DNA from: Salinactinospora qingdaonensis
GTDB taxonomy: Bacteria > Actinomycetota > Actinomycetes > Streptosporangiales > Streptosporangiaceae
Length of the DNA: 64,000 nt
NCBI RefSeq assembly: GCF_039539445.1
Contig: NZ_BAABDD010000016.1
Coordinates: forward strand, 50,158-114,157
Direction: 5' to 3'
Shown: in pieces, positions 42,212 to 50,800 of the stretch
Numbering within the stretch: the first letter of the stretch is position 1
How the letters are laid out: each line of letters opens with the position of its first letter
Position numbers and translations under genes: made by a program
The notes under the pieces: generated by a model
The model's input: only the letters and a program-made list of their open reading frames with translations
Told to the model about the DNA's origin: nothing
The model's database searches: none

Positions 42212-42890
42212 GCGGGGGACAGCGACACTGATGTCCGGAGTGATGGCATGACGCCACCTGCGGAAAGGGCAACGGCCAACGGCTGCGAGACCGCGGAGAT
42301 CGACCATCGGGCGGCGCTCTTCAGCTCCGACACCGGGTTGTGCGAGATCACCGTTCCCCACATCCGCGGCGCCGAACAGGAATCCGGCACAGCCACCGGA
42401 CGGCGTGTCCTCCTCGGGATATCTTTTCCACATACTTTCGTTTCTTTTCTCACTCGAAGACGCTGAAGCTATACTTCCGCCTCTCCAGAAGAAAAACTGC
42501 CGCACGATTCCGGTCGACGCGAGGCAAATAGAGGACGCAACCAGAGGAGAACAGGGCGTTGGTTCGCGGGCCCGCAGCGCGCGAACTGTTCTCGCCGCCG
42601 TTAGGGGCGCCTTTGGGGTGAGGCACTGCCCATCGGAAGCCGCAGCGGCAGGCTAGGGCAGCGAGGACGAGCAAGGGGGCGGGCGCGCCTCGGCTAGGAG
42701 GGGCACACCTTCACCCCCACCATTCCCCATGCGACACATCCAGAGGACAAGTTATCCACAAGAGCAAATTCCCTCTTGATTTTTCTGCACATTTTCTTTA
42801 GCCATAGCAGCTCACAGAAGCCTCGAAAATCAATCGACAATTCTTCCCCGAAAGCTGGAATGGACCAAAGAAGCCGGATAGAATGGAGAC
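42212..42890. other. Intergenic region with AT-rich end and a DnaA-box-like site
   Basis: 679 bases. The left part holds a possible small ORF (42248-42466). The right part (about 42735-42860) is unusually AT-rich for this genome and contains TTATCCACA at 42752-42760, identical to the E. coli DnaA box, as a single copy. Confidence 0.45.
42248..42466 (+). CDS. Possible small hypothetical protein
   Basis: 72 residues from ATG 42248 with GGAG 8 bases upstream. From about codon 11 to 60 nearly all third positions are G or C, which supports coding; the last dozen codons run into AT-rich sequence (FPHTFVSFLTRRR) and look foreign. It may be a truncated gene end. No family recognised. Confidence 0.3.
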   Translation: MTPPAERATANGCETAEIDHRAALFSSDTGLCEITVPHIRGAEQESGTATGRRVLLGISFPHTFVSFLTRRR

Positions 42891-44177
42891 ATGATCGAGC
42901 AGCCCGGCCCGCAACAGGCGCCTAGCCCCAATGGGCTCGAACGCGCCGCCGCCTTGCTGGCTGAGGCTGCCCAGGAACTCTCCAGGATCGCCGAGCAGGA
43001 TCTCCCTCCGGGAGTCGCCGGTGAACAGGCCCAGGCTCTCGCCGACCTCTGGCCCCACCTGGACCATGCAACCGCGGCGTGGGCGCGCGCGGCCCACCAA
43101 GCTCACCGCAGCGCCGGGCGCGGCGCTACCGGGCAGCCCAACTTGGAAAAATGGATGCAGACCAGCGCCGGCATACCCGCTAGCAACGCCACCAAGTTGG
43201 CCGCCACCGCCCGGGCCGCCGCCACACTGCCCGACGCCCAGGCCGCCTTCGAGGCGAACGAGATCTCGTTGGGTCACTACGGCGAGCTGGCCCACGGAGT
43301 CGAGAAGGCCACCCGCGAGCGCTGCACTGAGCAGTGGCCCGAGGCAACCGAGTTCCAGGCCGCCGCCGAACAGCGGCTCTTGGAGGTGGCCCGACTCCCC
43401 CAGGCCACCTGCGGACACATCGGCCGAGCCGTGCGGACCCTCCGGCTAGCGTTGAACCCCGATCGCGCGGACCAAGAATTCCGGCACCGCCACGAGCAGC
43501 GCTCACTCAACCTCACCGCCACACCGGGCGGCGGTTTCTACCTGGAAGCCTGGGGCGACGCGCTCCACGGTGAGATCCTGCGCGCCTGTCTCGACACCGC
43601 CCCCACCAGCGGCGACGAACGCACCTCGGGACAGCGCCGCTTCGACGCCCTCGTCCACACCCTGACGTGGGCCGCGGAGCACCGCGACGATGCCCCCACC
43701 ACCAGCCCGCGCAAGCCGCTGCTCAACGTCATCGTGCCGCTGGGCCGTCTCACCGCCGACCAGAACCACCAGGCAGCGGGAGCGGCGGAGAAAGCCCTAC
43801 CGCACGCCGAACCCGCCCGCACCGACACCGGCACCCTGCTGCCCGATGCGGCCGTTCGCGCACTGGCCACCGACTGCTGGCTGCGGCGCATCCTCACCGA
43901 CCCCGCCAGCGGCACCGTCCTCGACGTCGGCCGCACCCACCGCTTGATCACCCCCGGCCAACGCCGTGCCCTCCAGGTCCACCACACCACCTGCGCCTGG
44001 CACGAAGGGTGCGACGTACCCGTACGGTATTGCCAGGGCGACCACGTCACCCCCTGGAGTCGCGGCGGCTCCACCAACCTGGCGAACCTGCAACCGCTCT
44101 GCCGCACCCACAATCTGCACAAGCACTACCAAGCCACCCGGCACCATCCCCCGATCCACGACCCACCCGGCGGCTAA
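42891..44177 (+). CDS. DUF222/HNH endonuclease-domain protein (13E12-type)
   Basis: 428 residues from ATG 42891. The helical N-terminal DUF222 domain spans about 20-320. A C-terminal HNH nuclease has zinc-binding Cys pairs (TCAWHEGCDVP and QPLCRTHN) and the catalytic block YCQGDHVTPWSRGGSTNLAN. Such proteins are multi-copy in actinobacteria (REP13E12 family in mycobacteria) and may derive from mobile DNA. All HNH residues are present. The AT-rich upstream DNA contrasts with the GC-rich coding region. Confidence 0.87.
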   Translation: MIEQPGPQQAPSPNGLERAAALLAEAAQELSRIAEQDLPPGVAGEQAQALADLWPHLDHATAAWARAAHQAHRSAGRGATGQPNLEKWMQTSAGIPASNATKLAATARAAATLPDAQAAFEANEISLGHYGELAHGVEKATRERCTEQWPEATEFQAAAEQRLLEVARLPQATCGHIGRAVRTLRLALNPDRADQEFRHRHEQRSLNLTATPGGGFYLEAWGDALHGEILRACLDTAPTSGDERTSGQRRFDALVHTLTWAAEHRDDAPTTSPRKPLLNVIVPLGRLTADQNHQAAGAAEKALPHAEPARTDTGTLLPDAAVRALATDCWLRRILTDPASGTVLDVGRTHRLITPGQRRALQVHHTTCAWHEGCDVPVRYCQGDHVTPWSRGGSTNLANLQPLCRTHNLHKHYQATRHHPPIHDPPGG

Positions 44178-44245
44178 CGCGCAGCTCCCCCACCCTGCCC
44201 CGTCCGGCCCCGCCGGAGGGGGACAGACCCATGCTCACCCCTCGC

Positions 44246-44602
44246 TTAGCCCAGCACGGTCTTCATGGCCCGCTGGGGATCGTCCTCGACCGTGAGGACC
44301 TGATCGATACCGGCGATGACAAACAACCGCAGCACACCACGTTGAGGAGCGGCGACTGCCAACCTGATCCCCCGGTCCCTAGCCATCCGGTAGGAGGAAA
44401 CGAGCACCCCGATACAGCGGGAGTCGCAGAAGTCCACGCCGGAAAAGTCGAGGACGAGCCCTCGACAGGAGGTGTCGGCGCTGATGATGGCCTCAAGTGT
44501 CTCGGCGAGCCGTGGGGATGTTGTGGCATCAAGCTCGCCCACCGGCGCCACCACCACAACCTCGCCCTCGGTCCGGACAGCTATGTCGGACGTGAACTCC
44601 AC
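44246..44602 (-). CDS. STAS-domain anti-sigma factor antagonist
   Basis: 118 residues from GTG 44602. SpoIIAA-like: VVVVAPVGELDATTSPRLAETL, LVLDFSGVDFCDSRCIGVLV. The phosphoacceptor Ser61 is kept, but the usual DSSG reads DSRC, so binding preference may differ from the STAS protein at 14.7 kb. It begins the signalling cluster and converges on the HNH gene. Confidence 0.87.
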   Translation of the reverse strand: MEFTSDIAVRTEGEVVVVAPVGELDATTSPRLAETLEAIISADTSCRGLVLDFSGVDFCDSRCIGVLVSSYRMARDRGIRLAVAAPQRGVLRLFVIAGIDQVLTVEDDPQRAMKTVLG

Positions 44603-44701
44603 TCCGCCACCTTAGCGTCATTTGGGGTGGCCACATATATTCCGTAGACCGTGATCACAGGGACAATCCCGGATTCGAGAGGCACCGCGCCGACTCAGGG
44701 G

Positions 44702-45448
44702 TCAGGCGCCACCCGTCCCGGTGGCCGCAGCGTTCTCTTCGACCAGACGCTGAGCGAGCTCTGTGACTTTGATCCGCTTACGCTGGGCGAGCGCCCGTAG
44801 CTCCTCGAACGCTTCGGTGGCGTCACAGCCGCGCGCGTGCATGACGATCCCCTTGGCTTGTTCGATGACGGAGCGGGCCGACATGGCGCGCCGCATGTGG
44901 GCGGCGTCCTTGGCTGCGTCGGTGTAGCGGCCGGCACTGTGCAACGCCATGGCGGCGTGTTCGGCGAGCAGGACGACCAGCGGGGTGACCCGCTCCCCGT
45001 CGAAGGTGTCGGCTCGCACCGAGTGCAGGCCGAAGGTGACGACCTCCTCGTCCAGCTCGCAGGGGAAGGTCACGGAGGAGCGATCGCCGCATTGGACGGC
45101 CATGCTGGTGTAGCGGGGCCAGCGCTGGTCGCGGAGGGTGTCGCCGACCCGTACGGTGACCATGTCGCGCACCGCGGCGACCGTGGGCCCCTGGTCGGTG
45201 GTGTACTGGTATTCAAAGGCGGTAGCGAGATCGGAGTGGGAGGCGCCGTAGTCGACGACGACGTGACGTCCAGCGGGGGCCGCGTGGCCGTGGGCCCCGA
45301 GATCGCGCCAGAGCACCATGAGTGCGGCTGAGCAGCCGGGGATGTCGCGCGCTGCCACTCGGCTCATCTGGTCAAGGGCGCGCTGCGGGGTGCCGGTCCC
45401 GGTTTGCCCAAGCTCACCGATGTCTCTCGCGAACCGTTCGACCCACAT
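44702..45448 (-). CDS. GAF-ANTAR RNA-binding antiterminator
   Basis: 248 residues from ATG 45448 (GGGGCGAAG upstream). An N-terminal GAF sensor (about 20-170) is followed by a three-helix ANTAR domain (RRAMSARSVIEQAKGIVMHARGCDATEAFEEL, then TELAQRLVEE). ANTAR proteins bind paired hairpins in nascent RNA and prevent termination. It lies divergently from the PAS-GAF gene with 164 bases between them. Its RNA targets are unknown; hairpins inside nearby operons are possible candidates. Confidence 0.88.
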   Translation of the reverse strand: MWVERFARDIGELGQTGTGTPQRALDQMSRVAARDIPGCSAALMVLWRDLGAHGHAAPAGRHVVVDYGASHSDLATAFEYQYTTDQGPTVAAVRDMVTVRVGDTLRDQRWPRYTSMAVQCGDRSSVTFPCELDEEVVTFGLHSVRADTFDGERVTPLVVLLAEHAAMALHSAGRYTDAAKDAAHMRRAMSARSVIEQAKGIVMHARGCDATEAFEELRALAQRKRIKVTELAQRLVEENAAATGTGGA

Positions 45449-45612
45449 CGCTTCGCCCCGTTTCGGTCGCTCCGCCGGCCGGCGCCCCTTCCCGCCCACG
45501 GTAACCGCTCGAATCCGGCAAGCAAGAGCATGCATTAACGTCGTCCTCGGGGATGGGGGCGCGGTCCCTTGCCGGGGGCAAGCCAGCAGACGGGAGCTCA
45601 GGAGGCGGGGAC

Positions 45613-46788
45613 GTGGCGGAGAACCTGACTGATCTCGAACGAGAGATCACCGATCTGAGCGGCCGGATCACGGCCCTGCGCGACACCCACGCCACCTACC
45701 CCGGTGAGGCCGCGAGTACGGCCGACGCGGCATTGGCCGAGTTGGGGTTTGCTGAGGAGCTGCTGCGCGCGTGCGCGGGACGGCTGAGTTCGGGGGAAAA
45801 CGATTCGGGGAAAAGCGGTGGGACGCCCCGGCGTAGTTCGGCCGACGAGGAGCGGGCAGTACTGCGGGCCGTTTTCACGCAGTTGAGCGTGCCTGTGGCG
45901 CTGCTGGACCACGAGGGCTATATCCGGCGCGTCAACACGTTGGGGGCGCAGCGACTGGGCAGTGCGAGTGGCTACCTAACGGGCAAACCCTTCGCTATCT
46001 TCGTGGATCTGCGCAGCCGGGCCGCTATGCGGTCATGGCTGGCGACCGTGCTGCGGGGCGGTGAACCGGTGTCTTTCGACTCGCGGCTGGCGCGGCGCGG
46101 GTGGGCTGAGGACGTGCGGTTGACGCTGTCGCGGCTGGACGTGCCCACCGAGACCAACCCGCTGGTGCTGGTGGTGGTGTCGCCGACCTTGGAAGGGGGC
46201 GACGAGGGGCCCGCGCCGCTGGAGCCGGAGGTAGAGGAGCAGGTGGTGGTGTTGGCGGCGCGGCGACTGGATGTGTTGACGCGGATGACGCGGTTGCTGC
46301 TGCGCAGCGCCGGCCCCGATGGGGGCGGCTCCGGGCTGGCGCTCGACGAGGCGGCCGAGCTGCTCGCCGACTCCTACGCCGACTGGGTGGTGCTGGATCT
46401 GTGCGACGTGGCCGAAGGTGCGCAGCAGGCACGGCGGGCGGTCGTGGCCGGCCCGAGCGAAGGGGAGCACCGCGCGTTGGTGCAGGAGCTGGACCCGCTG
46501 GCCTCCGAGCTGGTGCGCGAGGTGCTCTCCGGTGAGCAGTCGCAGTTGTACCAATTGATCGACGACGAGACGCTGCTCGGGCGCACACCCGATGGTGTGC
46601 CGCTGCTCAGCGTGCTGGGCGCGGGGTCGCTGATGTGTGTTCCGCTACGCGCCCACCAGGAGGTACGTGGCGCGTTGACGCTGATCCGACGCAGTAACCG
46701 AGGCTCGTTCCGGCTAGCTGACCTGGGGCTGATCGAGGAGATCGGGGAACACATCGGGTTGGCGCTGCCCCCGCCGCCCACCGGGTGA
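45613..46788 (+). CDS. PAS-GAF sensor protein without output domain
   Basis: 391 residues from GTG 45613 (GGAGG upstream). An N-terminal coiled coil (VAENLTDLEREITDLSGRI) leads to a PAS domain at about 95-205 (LSVPVALLDHEGYIRRVNTLGAQRLG) and a GAF domain at about 235-385 (SLMCVPLRAHQEVRGALTLIRR). No kinase, cyclase or phosphatase domain follows. It probably senses a ligand and signals by protein contact, with the neighbouring kinase or SpoIIE protein as obvious partners. Confidence 0.8.
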   Translation: MAENLTDLEREITDLSGRITALRDTHATYPGEAASTADAALAELGFAEELLRACAGRLSSGENDSGKSGGTPRRSSADEERAVLRAVFTQLSVPVALLDHEGYIRRVNTLGAQRLGSASGYLTGKPFAIFVDLRSRAAMRSWLATVLRGGEPVSFDSRLARRGWAEDVRLTLSRLDVPTETNPLVLVVVSPTLEGGDEGPAPLEPEVEEQVVVLAARRLDVLTRMTRLLLRSAGPDGGGSGLALDEAAELLADSYADWVVLDLCDVAEGAQQARRAVVAGPSEGEHRALVQELDPLASELVREVLSGEQSQLYQLIDDETLLGRTPDGVPLLSVLGAGSLMCVPLRAHQEVRGALTLIRRSNRGSFRLADLGLIEEIGEHIGLALPPPPTG

Positions 46789-46835
46789 GTGCCAGATGGG
46801 GACGGGGGAGCCGGCTGGGCTGCTACGGGAACGGG

Positions 46836-47000
46836 TTAGGGCCAGCTCCATCCCGAGGTTTGGATGCGGCCAGTGTTGTTGCACCAGCGGCATTCTCGAG
46901 GGACGACCATCTCCCCGGTTATGTCGCTGCCGACGTATCCGACGACGCTGACGCGGTAGCCGGTGCCCTGGCATTCGGGACACACGATCGCGAGATCCAT
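46836..47000 (-). CDS. 54-residue zinc-ribbon-like small protein
   Basis: Starts at ATG 47000 (GAGGG just upstream) and ends at TAA 46836. It has two CxxC knuckles, CPECQGTGY at residues 7-15 and CRWCNNTGR at 37-45, in the DnaJ zinc-finger style CxxCxGxG. Codons are almost all G/C-ending. It lies 119 bases after the receiver gene on the same strand, so it may be the last gene of that operon. Short zinc proteins of this type are common but uncharacterised. Confidence 0.65.
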   Translation of the reverse strand: MDLAIVCPECQGTGYRVSVVGYVGSDITGEMVVPRECRWCNNTGRIQTSGWSWP

Positions 47001-47014
47001 GCCCTCTAGGCTAG

Positions 47015-47039
47015 CTCTCCCCCCGCCCGTTGGGGAGAG
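47015..47039. terminator. Hairpin between the receiver gene and the zinc-ribbon ORF
   Basis: CTCTCCCC (47015-47022) and GGGGAGAG (47032-47039), 8 bp with a 9-base loop, downstream of the receiver gene on the minus strand and just ahead of the small ORF. Confidence 0.45.
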
Positions 47040-47119
47040 AGTTCACGCTGTCGCGTGATTCCCGCGGTCTGGCCGGCGTGGCGTGGCTGTCGGGGAGACC
47101 AGCCGGCCGTTGGGGCAGG

Positions 47120-47854
47120 TCACTCGGGGCCGCGCAACGCCTCGACGAGGGTCTTCATCTCGGATACGGAACGCCCCAGTTCGCGCACTATGGCCATAGT
47201 GTGACCGTCGGTCTCGCGCTCGTCGTCAAGGAGCCGCTGGCGGAGGCGTCCCATCTCGACGTCGATCTCTTCGGTCGTGGCGACGAGGTGGTCGATAGCC
47301 GAGAGCGTGCGACTGTCGTTGCCGTCGTCGCCGAGTTGTCGGCGAAGCTGCGCGGATTGTTCGTAGAGCTGGCGTTTGGTCTGGTACAGCTCCACGAAGA
47401 CCTCGACTTTGGAGCGCAGCACCCACGGGTCGTAAGGCTTGGTGAGGTAGTCGATGGAACGGGAGGCGTATCCGCGGAAGACCTGATGGCGGTCGATGCC
47501 GGCGCCGGTGAGGAAGATGATGGGGATGTCTTTGGTCTTCTCGCGCTGTTTGATGTGGGCGGCGGTCTCGAAACCGTCCATGCCGGGCATCATCACGTCG
47601 AGGAGGATGACGGCGAAGTCCCCTTCGAGCAGCGCCTTGAGCGCGGCCTCGCCGGAGCTGGCGCGGACCAGGTTCTGGTCGAGGGAGGTGAGGATGGCCT
47701 CCAGCGCTGTGAGGTTGTCTTCGCGGTCGTCGACGAGCAGGATGTTGGCTTTACGCGGCACGGGCGCCCACCCGCCTTCCGGTGCTCGCCGGCCGCGGAT
47801 TCGGCGGTCCGGACGCCGGGATGTGACCGTGTGCCCCGTAGGGGGCTGGCTCAC
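47120..47854 (-). CDS. Stand-alone response regulator (receiver plus coiled coil)
   Basis: 244 residues from GTG 47854, which overlaps the kinase stop as GTGA; GTG 47761 would remove a 31-residue Arg-rich extension. The receiver at about 36-155 has ILLVDDRED, phosphoacceptor Asp in VILLDVMMPGMDG, Thr in FLTGAG and Lys in YLTKPYD. A helical coiled-coil tail (VELYQTKRQLYEQSAQLRRQL, etc.) replaces a DNA-binding domain. It probably relays phosphate or scaffolds the poly-HAMP kinase. Translation is coupled to that kinase. Confidence 0.9.
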   Translation of the reverse strand: MSQPPTGHTVTSRRPDRRIRGRRAPEGGWAPVPRKANILLVDDREDNLTALEAILTSLDQNLVRASSGEAALKALLEGDFAVILLDVMMPGMDGFETAAHIKQREKTKDIPIIFLTGAGIDRHQVFRGYASRSIDYLTKPYDPWVLRSKVEVFVELYQTKRQLYEQSAQLRRQLGDDGNDSRTLSAIDHLVATTEEIDVEMGRLRQRLLDDERETDGHTMAIVRELGRSVSEMKTLVEALRGPE

Positions 47855-50800
47855 TGCGCATCGCCGCTCCGTTGTTCGTGGTCGTCGTGGCTGCCGGCGA
47901 CACTTTTGGCGACGCTGCCTGTCGTGTTACCGGTCGCACTGTCGGCTTCGGGTTCGGTGGTTTCGGGGGTCGCTTCAGGGGGCACGGTGTCTCCCCGATC
48001 CAACCACGACCGCATGACGTCAAGCAGGTGGTCGAGGTTGACCGGTTTGGTGACATAGTCGGAGGCGCCGGATTCGAGGCTACGGTCACGGTCGCCCTGC
48101 ATGGCTTTGGCAGTGAGCGAGACGATGGGCAAATCGGCGAACTGGGGCATTTCGCGGATGGCCCGGGTCGTGGCGTTACCGTCGAGTTCGGGCATCATGA
48201 TGTCCATGAGGACGAGGGCGATATCCTCGTTGGCTTCGAGTTTTTCGATGCCCGAGTGGCCGTTGTCGGCGTAGAGCACCTCCAACCCGTGAGCTTCGAG
48301 GGCACTGGTCAGGGCGAAGACGTTGCGGATGTCGTCGTCGACGATGAGCACTCGTTTGCCTGCCAGCACACTGTCGCGTTCGGGGTCCTCTCGGGGCTCG
48401 TGGCCGCCGTGGCTCCCCTGTGCTCCGGCTTGGGGTTCTTGCAGGACGGGGACCGACGAGGGCTCCTCGGTGTCCTCGGATTCGAGCGCAGTGGCGCTGG
48501 TCTCGCGCTCGACAGGGACGGTGGGCGTGTCCTCGGCTTCGGTGAACCGTTCGATGTCGGATTGGGACTCGCTCATCGCCAGGGGAGGCATGACGTCGGT
48601 GGCGTCGAGCCGTTCGCTGGTGCCTTCGGGCAGGCGCACGGGCAGCAGCAGGGTGAACGTGCTGCCTTCGCCGAGCGAGCTTTGCACCCGGATCTCGCCG
48701 CCGAGGAGTCGCGCCATGTTGCGGCTGATGGACAGCCCCAACCCGGTTCCGCCGAACCTGCGGCTGGTGCCGCCGTCGCCTTGGTGGAAGGCTTCAAAGA
48801 CGACCTGGAGCTTGTCGTTGGGGATGCCGATACCGGTATCGGCCACAGAGAAGGCGATGACCTCCTCGTGCTCGCCGAAGACGTCGAGGTCAGCGTCTTC
48901 TAGGGCCCAGGCCGGCTCGATGAGGAGGCGCACCTCCCCGGTACTGGTGAACTTGACGGCGTTGGACAGCAGGTTGCGCAGCACCTGCTGCATCTTCTGT
49001 TCGTCGGTCCACAGGAAGTTCGGAATGTCCGGGGAGACCTCCACCGTGAACGCGAGACCCTTGTCGCTGGCCATGGGGCGAAAGGAGGCTTCGACGTAGT
49101 CGACGAGTTGGTTGATCGACACGTCGCCGGGGCGCAGCTCCATACGGCCGGCCTCCACCTTGGACAGGTCGAGGATCTCGTCGATGAGCTGCAACAGGTC
49201 GCTGCCGGCCTTGTGGATGGTCTGGGCGAACTCCACCTGCTTGGAGGTGAGGTTCTGCTCGGTGTTGTCGGCCAACAGCCGGGCCAGGATGAGCAGGCTG
49301 TTGAGCGGAGTCCGCAGCTCGTGCGACATGTTCGCCAGGAACTCCGACTTGTACTTCGACGACACCTGGAGCTGGTGGGCACGGTCCTCCAGGGAACGCC
49401 GCGCCCGCTCGATCTGGCGGTTCTGTAGCTCGATCGCGCGGTTCTGGCTGGCGAGCTGACCGGCTTTACTGTGCAGTTCGGCGTTCTTGCGGCGCAGTTC
49501 CTCCTGCTGGCGTTGCAGCTCGTTGGAGCGCTCTTGCAGGGCGGTGGTGAGCTGCTGGGACTGCAACAGCAGGTATTCGGTCTTGGAGTTGGCCAGGATG
49601 GTGTTGATGGTGGCGGCGATGAGCCCGATGAGCTGGCGCAAGAAATTGAGGTGGATCTCGCGGAACTCGCCGTAGGAGGCGAGTTCGATGATGCCCAGCA
49701 CCCGGTCCTCGGACAGGATCGGGAAGATCACGACGCTCAGCGGTGGCGCTTGCCCCAGGCCGGACTCGATTTTGACGTAGTCGCCGGGGACATTGTTGAT
49801 GATCATCTCCTTCTTCTGCGCGATGGCCTCGCCGGCCAGGCCGACCCCGGAGGTGATGCGGCGCCGGGGGTCGTCGGGCTGGTAGCCAAAGCCCGCGTAG
49901 AGGCGGAAGGTGTCGTTGTCGTTGTCGTCCTCGGGCAGGAAGCACGCGCCGTGCTGGGCGTCGACGAGCGGGGTGACCTCGGTCATGATGAGTCGCGCGA
50001 GCTCGTTGAGGTCGCGGTGGCCCTGCATGAGGCCGGAGATGCGGGCGAGGTTGCTCTTGAGCCAGTCCTCGTCGCGCTGGCCCGCCGTGGTCTCTCGCAG
50101 GTTGGAGACCATCAGGTTGATGTTGTCCTTGAGGGTGGCGAGCTCGCCGCGGGCGCCGACGTGGATCGACTGGGTGAGGTCGCCGCGGGTGACGGCGCTG
50201 GCCACTTCGGCGATGGCGCGCACCTGGGTCGTGAGGTTGCCGGCGAGTTCGTTGACGCTGTCGGTGAGCTGTTTCCAGGTGCCCGAGACGCCGTCGACCT
50301 TGGCCTGTCCGCCGAGTTGACCTTCGCTGCCGACCTCGTGGGCGACGCGGGTGACCTCTGTGGCGAAGGCCGAGAGCTGATCGACCATGGTGTTGATGGT
50401 GTCCTTCAGCTCCAGCATCTCGCCTTGCACGTCGACGGTGATCTTCTTGCTGAGGTCACCGGCGGCCACGGCTGAGGTCACCTGGGAGATGTTGCGCACT
50501 TGAGTGGTGAGGTTGTGCGACATCGAGTTGACGTTCTCGGTGAGGTCCTTCCAGATCCCCGAGACGCCTTTGACGTTGGCGCGACCTCCCAACTTGCCCT
50601 CAGTCCCCACCTCACGCGCCACCCGCGTCACCTCGTCGGCGAACGCGGAGAGCTGGTCGACCATCACGTTGATGGTGTCTTTGAGTTCGAGGATCTCGCC
50701 CTTGGCGTTGACGGTGACCTTCTTGGTCAGGTCGCCGCGAGCGACGGCGGTGGTGACGATGGAGATCTGGCGCACCTGGTGGGTCAGGTTGTTGGCCATG

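Noticed and set aside
42752..42760. DnaA box as evidence for a replication origin
   Set aside because: A single box without a cluster, dnaA or dnaN nearby does not make an origin.
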